Shown here in pieces: positions 11,137 through 22,100 of a DNA stretch of 64,000 nucleotides. Below the pieces are notes generated by a model, which was given only the letters and a program-made list of their open reading frames with translations, ran no database searches and was not told the DNA's origin. Numbering within the stretch: the first letter of the stretch is position 1; the number at the start of each line of letters is the position of its first letter. The position numbers and the translations under genes are program-made. The DNA is taken from NCBI GenBank assembly GCA_029204225.1, contig CM055100.1:58152236-58216235 (forward strand), read 5' to 3'. The stretch comes from Diphasiastrum complanatum (taxonomy: Eukaryota > Streptophyta > Lycopodiopsida > Lycopodiales > Lycopodiaceae).

Positions 11137-11952
11137 TCATACGTCTCCACCATAAAACTCCATAATTGAGCCTCCATCTCCATCTTGCCACAAGATATCA
11201 TCAACACTTGATGACTTGTCCATGAATGAGTGACATAATGAACCTCCAATAGCTTCATTTCCATCAAAAAAACCAGCCAAGAATGCGAGTACAACTCCAA
11301 AAGTAAGATATTGCAAGACAATGTAGCTAGTTTGTCCATATCTTGACAATTTGCACACATCCACATGAAATAGCTCAAACATGAGATAGAACAAGTAAAG
11401 TAAACTTGAACAACACTTCCTTGCTGCTCCTTTGAGCTTACTTGAGTCTTCAATAAGCTGAAAAAATAGATCCAAAACATCTTTGCCAAATAACCTTCCT
11501 TTGATGCTCTTGACTAGTTCCAAATTGCCACCTTTCCTTTTGTGTTGTTGAAGCCCTTTGAGACCAACCTCTTGATCTTCCTCTTGAACATCAAAGTCGT
11601 TGTACAAACTTTGTTTTCCATATCCATTACTTGATTTTTTAGTATGAAAACCATGAGAACCAATATCCACTTGCATAGCATCATCTACACAAAAAGATTC
11701 TCCAAAACATGTGAGTAAAGCAAAGTGAGTCACTTCCACTTGCTTACCTTTCTCTTGATCATCAAAGATATGAAAGATATGAATATCTTCAGACCTGAAC
11801 CTCTGAAAATACTCCCTCTCAAACATATGATCTAGAACCAACAAGATCTCGTCAATGCTTGATCTCAAATTTTCACAAAGGTTAGTGAAAACAATGTCAC
11901 CAATGTCACCATCATAAATCAAAAGATAGATTCCAAACTTTCCATCCAACAT
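11137..11952 (-). CDS. E2 module ORF (271 aa), conserved in E5, unknown function
   Basis: The ORF starts MLDGKFGIYLLIYDGD and contains FEREYFQRFRSEDI near residue 45-60. E5 at 42557-43330 encodes the same order: MLDRIVEIYLLVYDGD, FEREYLQRFRSEDV, then LxHVxVxxLS, then DGGSxMExxG. Two copies in opposite orientation in different places keep this text, which argues it is a real part of the family. The opening IYLLxYxxDIVFT slightly resembles the copia RT palm (LLxYVDDIxxxG), but the catalytic pair is YDGD here and the fingers and thumb are absent, so RT activity is not expected. It follows, in element direction, a frame-broken stretch at 12850-12400. Function unknown. Confidence 0.5.
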   Translation of the reverse strand: MLDGKFGIYLLIYDGDIGDIVFTNLCENLRSSIDEILLVLDHMFEREYFQRFRSEDIHIFHIFDDQEKGKQVEVTHFALLTCFGESFCVDDAMQVDIGSHGFHTKKSSNGYGKQSLYNDFDVQEEDQEVGLKGLQQHKRKGGNLELVKSIKGRLFGKDVLDLFFQLIEDSSKLKGAARKCCSSLLYLFYLMFELFHVDVCKLSRYGQTSYIVLQYLTFGVVLAFLAGFFDGNEAIGGSLCHSFMDKSSSVDDILWQDGDGGSIMEFYGGDV

Positions 11953-12850
11953 GAAGTAGAGAGAGCTAGAGAGATAACAAGCAATATTTATTTAGATCCA
12001 AAATGGCATGAGATAGCTACAAAACTTTGGTTCTTCATTATTGATTGTGTGGAGAGCTACACATATTTATGGAAATTGAGGTAGCTCGAGGTAGAACCAT
12101 ATCTATCCACTCCAAAATGACATCTAGAGTCTATGTGACATTTGTCACTTGTTATGCATGAAATTCTACCAACTTTTTACAAGTGTACTAGTTCTAACTA
12201 GAAATGTCCAAATCATCATGCATGTGTCCATTAAACTTTGTGCATGCCTTGCATGTCACTATGGATCACTTACAATTAATGCATGTGAGTTGCCACGAGT
12301 TTCTACAAGCATAATCATGCTAATTCTATGTCTACAAACTATATGCAAGTTGCATTTATCAAACTAGATAATACATAACCATGTGGCTTGAGTTTTATGT
12401 AGGCCAAACTTGGCATTTTTCATTAATGAGCTACATACTTGCATGGTACAACATTTGTAGCAAGCCAGGAAATCAATATGGATTGTTTTTCAATTTTAAC
12501 AATGAAGAGATGTGAGATCCATGCCTTGGATCTTCCCAAGGCTCTTTCCTTCATAAGACTCCCTCTTAATGATTGCATCATAAGAAGTAGAAACCTCAAA
12601 GACATTAGAAGCCATGTAAGAAATTACTAGTACCTTCAACATAAGGATGATTGAAGTACTCTCTTTTTTCAACCAAGAACTTTCTACTCAATATTTTAGG
12701 TAATGACTCATATGATAATCATTCTTCCTCACTATCATTCACAATGACATCATTCAAAGTACATCCTACTTTGAACACTTCACATACTTCTCTTCTTCTT
12801 GACTTGTGACTATCTCCCTCACCAAGTCTCTTGATAGAACCATTTGATCT
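11953..12850 (-). pseudogene. E2 module, frame-broken part
   Basis: Minus-strand short open pieces (around 12423-12605 and upstream) correspond to the open 41880-42446 segment of E5: DESKKVI, SGVTCxHK and RxLVxE in the same order. Stops and indels interrupt it here, while it is open in E5. The part near 12000-12400 has no visible coding. Confidence 0.45.
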
Positions 12851-13032
12851 ACTCTCTTATGAAGACATGTGACTCCACTTGCTGCAAAAATGACTTTCTT
12901 GGACTCATCACAAAAGAATGTGGAAGAACCACCTCCTTCATGCATGCACTAGCAACATCTTTTTCCATATGATCAAAGAAATCATTAAAAACAAGCTTTT
13001 TCAAGGAAGAACCTTCACCTTCATTGATGAAG

Positions 13033-13770
13033 TTAGTTTTTTTCCTTACCTTTTGCATGCTTGCACTTGTTGCCACGAAGAACCATTGAAACACCATCAT
13101 TATCCTCAAGACTAGTCAAGTTAGCACAAAGATGAACATCTCCAAGAAGCATATTAGATCTCAACCTAGATCTAGCATAAGGAAGCTTTTTAGACTTTGC
13201 ATAAGATCCACCAATCTTATTGATGCTAAAAGGTAACTTTGGAAAGTTGAGACCAATTTCCTTTTCCATTCCATCCTTTTTGTTAGCCATAACAAAAGCA
13301 TCAAGCTTGAAAAGTCTACCTTGTCTATTGCCCCTAGCAACCAAGATTTCTTCCTTTGTAATGAAACAAGCATCACCACCAAACTTTACCATGTATCCTT
13401 TCTCTATCATTTGACCAACACTTAGCAAATTCTTTGAAAGTGAAGGAATGTAAAGAACACCATCAAGCCTTGCTTTCCTATTAGTAGAGAGACAAATAGG
13501 AATTGAACCAATACCTTCAATCACACACTCACCAACATTGGTCATGTGAATTGCTTTCTTGGCTCCATCATAAGTGACCAAAGAAGTAAAGAACTCCTTG
13601 TGACTAGTCTTGTGTGAACTAGCTCCACTATCAATCCACCATGAATGTTTGTCACCTTCACTTGATATTGAACTTGAAAAACACATCAAAAGAGAATCAC
13701 CACCACCTACATCCTCATCATTAGTAGTAAAGTTGATTTGCTTGTTACCTTCATCTCTTTGCGTCTTCAA
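13033..13770 (-). pseudogene. E2 protease region, second copy
   Basis: A 245-codon open frame with SWWIDSGASSHKT near residues 44-56, the copia aspartic protease active site (D-S-G), followed by LDGVLYIPSLSKNLLSVGQM typical of copia protease. It ends in PYARSRLRSNMLLGDVH, where E6 enters integrase (PYTRSISRSKMPFSLLHSD); the HHCC and integrase core are missing. It is the downstream member (element direction) of the tandem duplication, so it cannot be in the same polyprotein as gag without read-through of the first copy. Confidence 0.7.
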
Positions 13771-13932
13771 ACATTCATTTGCAAAATGCCCTTTGATTCC
13801 ACAGTAAAATCATTTCAACTTAGACTTATCTTTCTTTTTTCCAAAAGAGGAAGTCTCACCTTGATCTTGCCCTTTATACCACCTGCCTTTGCCTTTGCCC
13901 TTGAACTTGCCTTTGATGAACTAGCCTTCTCT

Positions 13933-14736
13933 TCATGATGAGATGTTGATGTAGATCCACCTCCTCTTGATTGAAGAACCAGCTCCTTCATGCATGCACC
14001 TAGCAACATCTTTTTCCATATGATCAAAGAAACTATTAACAACAAGCTTTTTCAAGGAAGAACCTTCACCTTTATTGATGAAGTTAGCTTTTTCCTTACC
14101 TTTTGCAGGCTTGCACTTGCCATGAAGAACCATGGAAACACCATCATTATCCTCAAGACTAGCCAAGTTAGCACAAAGATGAACATCTCCAAGAAGCATA
14201 TTAGATCTCGACCTAGATCTAGCATAAGAAAGCTTTTTAGACTTTGCATAAGATCCACCAATCTTATTGATGCTAAAAGGTAACTTTGGAAAGTTGAGAC
14301 CAATTTCCTTTTCCATTCCATCCTTTTTGTTAGCCATAACAAAAGCATCAAGCTTGAAAAGTCTACCTTGTCTATTTTTCCTATCAACCAAGATTTCTTC
14401 CTTTGTAATGAAACAAGCATCACCACCAAACTTTACCATGTATCCTTTCTCTATCATTTGACCAACACTTAGCAAATTCTTTGAAAGTGAAGGAATGTAA
14501 AGAACACCATCAGGCCTTGCTTTCCTATTAGTAGAGAGACAAATAGGAATTGAACCAATACCTTCAATCACACACTCACCACCATTGGCCATGTGAATTG
14601 CTTTCTTGGCTCCGTCATAAGTGACCAAAGAAGTAAAGAACTCCTTGTGACTAGTCTTGTGTGAACTGGCTCCACTATCAATCCACCATGAATCTTTGTC
14701 ACCTTCACTTGATATTGGACTTGAAGAACACATCAA
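13933..14736 (-). pseudogene. E2 protease region, first copy
   Basis: This is nearly the same 250-residue text as 13033-13770 (DSWWIDSGASSHKT, VLYIPSLSKNLLSVG, GRLFKLDAFV). It is then followed by KANFINKGEGSSLKKLV and FFDHMEKDVA, part of the novel module. The zinc knuckle lies just upstream, out of frame (minus about 14870-14810, in the words for KCFYCGIKGHFANECLK), so a frameshift separates gag from protease. Confidence 0.7.
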
Positions 14737-14860
14737 AAGAGAATCACCACCACCTATATTCTCATCATTAGTAGTAAAGTGATCTGCTTGATACCTTCAT
14801 CTCTTTGCTTCTTCAAACATTCATTTGCAAAATGCCCTTTGATTCCACAATAAAAGCATC

Positions 14861-15559
14861 TCAACTTAGACTTTCTTGATCTTGCCCTTTAGACCACTTG
14901 CCTTTGCCTTTTCCCTTGAACTTGCCTTTGATGAACATAGCCTCCTCTTCATAATGAGATGTTGATGTAGATCCACCTCCTCTTGATTGAAGCCTATACT
15001 CCTCATTCACCAAGATCTCTTGCAAATCCACAATACTTGGCAAAGTCTTTTGAATAGCAAAACTTTGAACAAGATTAGCGTGATCATCCAACAAGCCATT
15101 AAGTATAACTTGAACAAGTTCTACCTCCTTAATGCTTTCATCAATACATGCTAACTCATCATTGAATGCTTTAACCCTCAAAACAAAAGCATGAGTACAC
15201 TCTTTCTTCTTTTGCAAACTTTGAAAGATTTGCCTCCTAAGAGTAAGCACTCTTGATGTAGACTTGGATTCATAAGGCTTCTTCAAAGCTTCTCAAGCCT
15301 CCAAAGATGATGTGCACTTACCAACTTCCTTGAGAAGTTCATTGGTAACATTCATCTTAATCATGTGTAGAGCTCTTTTAGCTCTCTTGTCATACCTCAT
15401 TTGATCTTGAGGTGCTTGAGGCCTCTCCTCCACACCTGCAACAATTTCCATCAACTCATTCATCTCCAATAAGGACTCCATCCTCACCTTCCAAATATAA
15501 TAGCTGATTGAGGTAAGCCTATCATTGCTCTCCAACATAAAGCCTCCACTTGTAGCCAT
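14861..15559 (-). pseudogene. E2 gag, one in-frame stop
   Basis: The start at 15559 (MATSGGFMLESNDRL) aligns with E6 (MATNGGYMLESNDRL), and the UBN2-type gag follows throughout. A single TGA near 15293 sits where E6 has TGG (EAWEAL). The frame then continues through RVLTLRRQIFQSL and VILNGLLDDHANLVQS to a basic KGKGKGKWSKGQD stretch before the zinc knuckle. Apart from the stop and the later frameshift, gag is well kept, as expected if gag or its RNA is selected for packaging by a helper. Confidence 0.8.
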
Positions 15560-16160
15560 GTTGAAGTGACCTGATCTTCTCTTTCAACCTGTTCCAATGC
15601 ACAAAGCACTCTCTTGAATGTCAAAAAATGAATTCAAGAAGAAATCACAAAGATATGGAACCTCTCAAATCTATTCTAGCACTTCTAACTAGAAAAACAA
15701 CACATAGAATAGTGAAATCTTGATCAACCTATGATATATCCTCAATCTAGTGTTTCTTGCCACTTCCTAAGATTGAAATACACTCAAATGAGGTTCAGTA
15801 ACCTCACAAACTAGATATCCAATCAAAATTAGGGTTTTGACAAAATCACAAAAAATTGAATATCTCAAATTCTACATGCAATTTCTAAAAACTTGATATA
15901 TCTTCTTGTAGACTCCAATGAGACCTTCCTAATGCACCAAAAATCATCTAAATCCAGTAAGCCAAGTGTGAAATCGAAATTGATCAAGTATATAACCCTA
16001 TATTGAGTTTTGACCTACAAAAGATCAATTTTACACATGCAAAAATGCTGATTTTTGAGTAGAGATCAATCTAGCATGCTCTAGCATTGGTAACTCCTCC
16101 AAATCCTTGATAAAGATGGCTGATCCTTTCATAATCTGAAACACAATAGCTCTGATACCA

Positions 16161-16813
16161 TGTCAAGGATTTTAGACCATTCAAGATCCAATCTATGTCC
16201 CTGATCTTTGGTTACAAAAGGAGCAAATCAACAATCCTGCCAATGTAAAAAAATCAGCATCTGCATACAAAATGAGATGCAAACTCTAAGAGATATTGAT
16301 CAAACATGAACCAAAACATAAAATATGTTTGATGTCCGTACAATTATAGTACCCTACTATATTTCACACGTGTGAAACAGAAAAGAGCAATAAATGATCA
16401 TTCTACACACAAGATTGCAAGATAACACCAAGATAGTGCACCAATGAGTAGTAGAACCCAAAGAGGACCATGTATAATGATGAAATGAGAGAGAGAAGAG
16501 GGAAGATGTGTCTCTCCACAAGTTACATCCTTTTATAGAGTGTCCAAATTCTATTTGGCCACTTGGTTTTCCCTCCAAAATATAAACCATACTATTTTTG
16601 TGTCTAGATTCAATGTACCCAAAGTTCAAATTTGAATCTCTCTCAAACTCGACTACCAACTTTCCCACACTTTCAAAAAGTGTTTATTGAATGTATTTTA
16701 AACTAATATAACTTCAAAAAGTTTATCTCTAAGTCTAAAATGAGTTTTGGCCTCTTATTGACAATTTACCAAAATATGACTAAACTAGACTAAACTAGTT
16801 GAAATCTCTCACA
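16161..16813 (-). repeat. E2 5' LTR
   Basis: This is 653 bp, the same length as the E6 LTR, with TG...CA ends (the plus strand starts TGTCAAGG and ends CTCTCACA). The complement has a TATA box (CTATAAAAGG, near 16528-16540). The perfect palindrome TTTCACACGTGTGAAA lies at 16362-16377, downstream of the TATA. The PBS is adjacent at 16149-16160. Confidence 0.8.
16362..16377. promoter_or_regulatory. Extended G-box palindrome, E2 LTR
   Basis: TTTCACACGTGTGAAA, a perfect 16-bp palindrome centred on CACGTG. Equivalent sites: 18876-18889, 24330-24343, 44943-44956, 50151-50164, 57502-57515 (TCCACACGTGTGGA) and 43747-43762 (TTTTACACGTGTAAAA). Confidence 0.7.
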
Positions 16814-17339
16814 GTGAGCACTTTCAATATAGCATAAATCATCAAATTACTAATGTAGATAGATTCAACCCTAATAAATATTGGCGAATCTATGAACATA
16901 ATCCAAACCTTCTTCAAGTAGGCCAAGTGCTCCACAAATCCTATAGATATGCCAAAGAAAAATACATCTACAATCAAGCTATATCTCACAAGAAGAGAGA
17001 GTAACACAAATAACAATGAAAGATGACTAGAGGAATAAACTTTACCCCTTCCTTGCTTGTTCCACATGTGTGATGACTGCACTTTGACTTTGGATAGAAT
17101 TCATTATTGAGAATAGTATACACACTATCGAAGGTGAAGGCATTGTAAGATTAAGTTTTCAGAATGATCAATTCAAACTACTATCTAGTGTTATGTATGT
17201 ATCTAAAGTTTGGACAAATTTGTTATCAATAAGCAAAATAAGATAATCTCTTCTAAATAAGATAATCGAACTCCTAGTTTGTTAGAGTTGAATTATCAAA
17301 AAAGCATACCAGGATTCCATTTATTTCAAGTCATAAGCA
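16814..17339. other. No supported gene
   Basis: A 95-codon minus-strand open frame (16795-17082) is rich in hydrophobic residues but starts inside the E2 LTR and has no motif, so it is not called. Confidence 0.5.
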
Positions 17340-18363
17340 TATAGCAAAACTTGTTCTAGATGTTGTTCATTTTTACATCTGTGGCCCAATGCAAATCTTA
17401 TCTTTGGTTGGTGCATGTTGGGGCATTATATCAGTATCAGTATATACCAAGCTTAGATCATAAATTAGGTTTAGGATCGAAGGTGAACAGGAAATTCCCT
17501 ACAATTTTGGCATCGTTGCCAGGGAATACCACCATTATTTTCATTTTCAGCATGTTTATAATGCTTAAATGGGTGTTATATTGCATTTAAGCATAGAGGT
17601 TTTTGCATGATAGGGTTAGTTTTGCACTTTTAGCGTTAGACTTTGGTGAATTTTATAATTTTGAGTGGATTTCTTGCTTGTAATCACCTGAGATTGATGG
17701 GCAAGGAAGAAGAGGTAGTAGATCATTTAAGCATCTAGTTGGAATCCAAAAAATTAGAGAAAAATCAAAAATCGCTCATTTTGTAATGGGTCCAAACTCG
17801 GCCTACTCCTCATCATGGTTTCATGGGAACAAGGATTACAGTCTGAAGCTAACAAAATGGATTCAATTCGACAGTTTTGAATTTGTAATGAGACAATAAT
17901 TTTGTGGACGACACATCCTCATCAATCTTGACTACTCAACCAAGGCGATCCAGCTGATCAGACAAGCATCTTCATTTTGAAGACAAAAATGTTTAAGTAG
18001 GGGGGTCATGTACTACTAGTACAACATCAGAATATCCATTGTAAGCTTTGTAGGCCCAAAAGGAGCTATTAGCCTTAAGAACAAGGCGGTTCTATAAGGG
18101 AAGCTCCTTAGATCATGCTTACAAATCCTAAACACAAAAGGATAACACACTGTGGAGAAACCACCTAACCAAGTATAAGCATCCAATCAATCTCTAGAAG
18201 CCTCACCCCCAAGCCAAGGAACAAGAAGCATGAAAGTAGAGTGAGATCCTGGCAATGAATCAAGAACCATGATGAGGAGTAGGACGAGTTTGGACCCATT
18301 ATATAGATCCAAAAGCATCCTGGGCACATAGCCATGCATAGCCCTATGTTTACTATACATAGA
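17340..18363 (+). mobile_element. Ends-only gypsy-type element (internally deleted)
   Basis: A gypsy PBS TGGCATCGTTGCCAGGGA (17508-17525) follows a sequence ending CTACA (17503), so an LTR ends there; its left limit is not visible. Only about 480 bp later a purine tract AAGTAGGGGGGTCA precedes TGTACTACTAG (18009), which reads as PPT plus the start of the 3' LTR. Nothing between them encodes gag or pol. The end of the 3' LTR is not identified before C3 begins at 18364. Limits are therefore approximate. Confidence 0.5.
17785..18305. repeat. Long-spaced inverted repeat (~36 bp arms)
   Basis: The plus-strand words GGGTCCAAACTCGGCC then TACTCCTCATCATGGT (about 17787-17820) recur as the reverse complement at about 18268-18303, with one mismatch in roughly 36 bases. 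The arms lie on either side of the PPT of the ends-only gypsy element. Confidence 0.75.
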
Positions 18364-19045
18364 TGTTAAAAATTCACAATTCTAGCTTGACTAGTTTTGG
18401 TCATATGACTTGTAAATAGCTAGATGGTCATGATGTGGCTTGTCACACGTGCCAAATAGCATAGGATTCCATTCATAAGGATGTTCTCAAGTAGACCTAA
18501 GTGGTAGAACCTTTGGAATGAGTCCAAATTATGCTTAGATACAAGGGAGAAAAAATAGGAGCTATTTTTGGTAATTTTTCCATTGTTGAGGGATCTCCAA
18601 GATTCCAATCCTAACTTGGTAGGGATGAAAGATCCACCAAAATTAGCATTAGGGATAGGTTTAGGGCTACTCATACCTGCCCAAAACCGTGATGGATCAT
18701 GTATATATAGGTGATGATATCTCACCAAAATCAATCAAGCAATTTCATGTTTTTTCTCTCATAATGGTGCAATTGCTCTCTATGTTCATAATTGTTTGAG
18801 TACTTGTGATTACTAATGATTATAGGATTGAATGTAGGTCTGGTGTACAGTACTCAGACTGTGGGAGGCCGTACTTTCACACGTGTGAATCCTTCTTCAA
18901 GGATTTGGGCCATTTAGTGAGGTTCAAGCATAGATTTTTGATGGATTTTGATGGTTCAACTTGTGCTAATCTTATGAAATCATAATCTATTGTTTCCCTC
19001 ATCATTTCAAGTGTTTTAGGATCCTTATTTGCTGTAATTTTTACA
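18364..19045 (+). repeat. C3 5' LTR
   Basis: This is 682 bp, TG...CA. TATATATA lies at 18702-18709 and the palindrome TTCACACGTGTGAA at 18876-18889, about 170 bp downstream and so inside the predicted transcript. Confidence 0.95.
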
Positions 19046-19856
19046 TGGTATCAGAGCCTAAAGGCTGAAATGAGCTAAATCCTTGGTTTTCATTCAATTT
19101 GATCACAATTTTTGATCTAAATCTTGTGTAGATTGGATCTTAGCATCTAGTATTGATTCTAGAACTCAAAGTGAGTCAAATACATTGGAGATTGGTGTTG
19201 TGTGACTTCATTTGCAGGTGTTTAGGTGTCTAAAACCAGAGGCAAAGTTGAATTCAATTCACATTACCAAGATAGCAAGTTTTGCTTGCTCCAAGCATTG
19301 ATTTCTAAGCAAGTTTTGGAGGTGATTTCATAGAGGAGGCTTTCTAGCATTCAAGGAGAGGGAAGATCAGAGTTTTGGGGACTCTTCAAGGCTGTTCTAA
19401 GGTGTAGTAGACACCTCCTAAAGTGATTTAGGTTCAGTCCAACCATTGCTTGACTTATGCACCAAATTAGATCAATTTTTCATCAATTTTGATCATTTTT
19501 TGCTTGTGATTGGATAGTAGATTTTGTTGCATCCTCATTAAGTTCCATTTAGATCTTTTACAAGTGATTTTGGAAGTATATTAGGTTGCTGAAATTCACT
19601 TTTGATCAGATCATTTGGAAGCTTTAATGTTCTTTATAGAAAGAGGGGCAATTCTACTAGTATTGTCTACTTCAATCAAGCAAGTGCATTGTTTCTAGTA
19701 TTCTATGATTTGATTTTGTTAGAGATCATTCTTAGATCTTTATAGGAAGTCTATTACTGATCTTTTCAGGTCCCTAAGAAGTGGGATAAGGTAGACCTTC
19801 AATAAAATCAATAGAAGTAACATTCATTTGTGTCAAGTCCTTGATTAGGAGACTAG

Positions 19857-20351
19857 ATGGCATCTATAAATGCATATCTTTTGGATACTAATGAAAGGCT
19901 CAACAAAACTAACTATTCCATATGGAAAGTTAGAATGGAATCTATCATGATCATGCAAGATCTGATGGAAATTGTAAATGGTAAGGAGGGTGAACCTATT
20001 CATCCTCAAGAAAAAGCCAAATACATCAAGAGGTGCAATTTTGCACTACATTGCATAAAAATGAATGTTGCAAATGAACTCTTAAGAGAGGTAGGAGATT
20101 GCACTTCAGCTCAAGATGCTTGGGAGACTTTGCAAAAGGTCTATGAATCCAAGAGCCAAACTAGAATGTTAGCTTTGAAGAATCAAATTTATAGAAGCTA
20201 TCAAAAGAAAAGAGAGAGTGCACATACTTTTGTCCTAAGAGTAAAGGAATTGAACAAAGAGCTAGCCTTTATAGGTGACCCTATCAAGGATGAAGAGGTT
20301 GTTCAACTCATATTGAATGGACTAAGCTTTGAATTTGACAATTTGGTTTAG
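19857..20351 (+). pseudogene. C3 gag, ends at a premature TAG
   Basis: The start MASINAYLLDTNERLNKTNYSIW is the expected copia gag opening, and the UBN2 domain is complete. A TAG at 20349 interrupts the reading just after FEFDNLV, where related elements have a glutamine codon (NLVQ). The next codons (GYAILGKLPILEELQ) continue in the same frame, so this is a single nonsense change and the domain goes on into the next feature. Confidence 0.85.
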
Positions 20352-20363
20352 GGATATGCAATT

Positions 20364-22070
20364 TTGGGTAAGCTACCCATACTTGAAGAACTCCAAGGCA
20401 CACTCATGGCCGAGGAATCAAGAAGGAGCCAAATGCAAGAGATGATGGATAGGCTTTCCATCCAAGGTGGAGATGACCAAGCTCTCTTCACCAAAGGCAA
20501 AGGCAAGTCCAAAGGCAAAGGATCAACATTCAAGAAGTCTAAAAATCTTGAGGATCAAGAAGGACCCTCAAAGGCATCTCCATCAACCACCAAAGTCAAG
20601 AAGGACAAATCAAAGGTGAAGTGCTACTATTGTAGCAAGATGGGGCATTATGCCTCGGAATGCTTCAAGAGGAAGCAAGATCAAAGCCAAGCCAACATGA
20701 GCGAAGAGGAGGAGGAGAAGGAGAGTTCACATGAGAACTCTTTCATGATTTCCATATTTTCTTCAACAAGCTTCAAAGGAGAAGATCCTTGGTGGATTGA
20801 CTCGGGTGCTAGTTCACACATGACTAGTAAAAGGAAGTTTTTCTCTTCTCTCTTATCTTATGATGGACCTATAAAGTCTATCTATATAGCAAATGATGAA
20901 GCTTGTAAGATTGAAGGAGCTGGTAGCATTCCCCTTTGCTTAGGATCTTCCAAAAAGATCAACATAGAAGGTGTTTTGTACATTCCTACAATAACAAAGA
21001 ATCTACTAAGTGTCGGCCAAATGGTAGACAATGGTTTCAATGTTGACTTTGCTTCAAATGAATGTTTCATCAAGAAGAAGGGTAAGATAGTGGCTAAGGG
21101 CACTAGACTTGGCAAACTTTATAAGCTGGATGCATTTGTGGATACTAATGTTGTCATGTTGGCCGAGAAGAGCAAGATATCTACCTTTACTTTATGGCAC
21201 AAAAGACTTGGACATGTCAACTCGGGTTCCATGGAGGCTATGATCAAGGAGGAGTATGCTTTAGGCCTACCAAGGTCTATTGGGAAGAAAGACAAGGTTT
21301 GTGAAGCTTGTGCCTTATCCAAGGCACATAAGAAGGTGTTTTCTAACTCCATCACAAAGTCATCTCATCCTCTTGAACTCATACACTCGGATGTGCACAT
21401 TGCTAGCACCAAATCTAATGGAGGGTCATCCATGTTTTTAACCTTCATTGATGACTACTCAAGATATTGTTGGGTGTTCTTACTTTCCTTCAAGTCTCAA
21501 GTATTTGATACTTTTGTAAAGTTCAAGTTGTTTGTGGAAAAGCATCATAATCATAGCATCAAGATTCTTAGAAGTGACAATGGTGGAGAATTCATCTCCA
21601 ATGAGTTCAAGGCCTTTTGTGAGGAGGAAGGGATCAAGAAAGAGACTTCTTGTCCTTACACTCCTCAACAAAATGGAGTTGCTGAAAGAAGGAATAGAAC
21701 ATTATGTGAATGTTCTAAGGCTTTAAGATTAGATGCTTGTTTGCCCAAATCCTTTTGGGGTGAGTCTCTTGTATGTGCAAACTACTTGATGAATAGGGTG
21801 TCTTGCAAAGCAATTAAAGGCAAAACTCCTTATGAGATGTTGTATGGAAAGAAGCCCAATCTTAATCACTTGAAAGTTTTTGGGTGTATATGTTATGTGC
21901 ATGTGCCATTGGAAACAAGAACCAAGGAGGATCCATCTTCCACAAGAGGGATCATGCTTGGATATGCAAGCTCAAGCAAGGGCTACAAAGTCTACCTCCC
22001 ATCATTGAACAAATTTGTTGTTTCAAGGGATGTCATCTTTGATGAACATCATATGCATATGCTTGAATAA
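20364..22070 (+). pseudogene. C3 gag end, zinc knuckle, protease and integrase
   Basis: In order: a basic linker; the knuckle CYYCSKMGHYASEC (residues about 87-100); protease WWIDSGASSHMT (about 143-154); the pre-integrase finger (WHKRLGHVN ... CEACALSK); the integrase core with HSDVH, RSDNGGEF and PQQNGVAERRN giving the D,D35E triad; then the copia-type integrase tail ending at TAA 22068-22070. The RT continues in the same frame from 22101, so the TAA is another single nonsense change. Confidence 0.85.
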
Positions 22071-22100
22071 GGCTTAAGTGCTCCAACAATCAAGGAGAAG

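Larger units (their letters stand above)
12925..14990 (-). repeat. Direct tandem duplication of about 1.03 kb inside E2
   Basis: Positions about 12925-13975 and 13976-14990 are nearly the same sequence. Matching words are offset by 1050 at the left end (TTCATGCATGCAC at 12937 and 13987) and by about 1016 at the right end (GATGTTGATGTAGATCC). The junction near 13976 shares GAAGAACCA with the left end of the first unit, suggesting duplication by slippage or unequal exchange. It doubles the zinc-knuckle/protease part. Confidence 0.85.
10478..16813 (-). mobile_element. E2: non-autonomous Ty1/copia element with gag, protease and a novel module
   Basis: The minus-strand element has LTRs at 16161-16813 (5') and 10478-10802 (3', shortened). 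The PBS TGGTATCAGAGC is the complement of 16149-16160, and a purine tract (GAAGAGAGAG) lies just before the 3' LTR. It carries a gag very like that of E6, two tandem copies of the protease region, then about 2.3 kb with no integrase, RT or RNase H but with open frames shared with E5. The tail PKLVEERV before the PPT matches E6 LKLVEEGV. Flanking 5-mers (aagag, gtgag) do not match, so its ends have been altered. Confidence 0.85.

Noticed and set aside
10473-16818. Target-site duplication for E2
   Set aside because: Flanks aagag and gtgag do not match; the left end has probably been altered, so no duplication is claimed.
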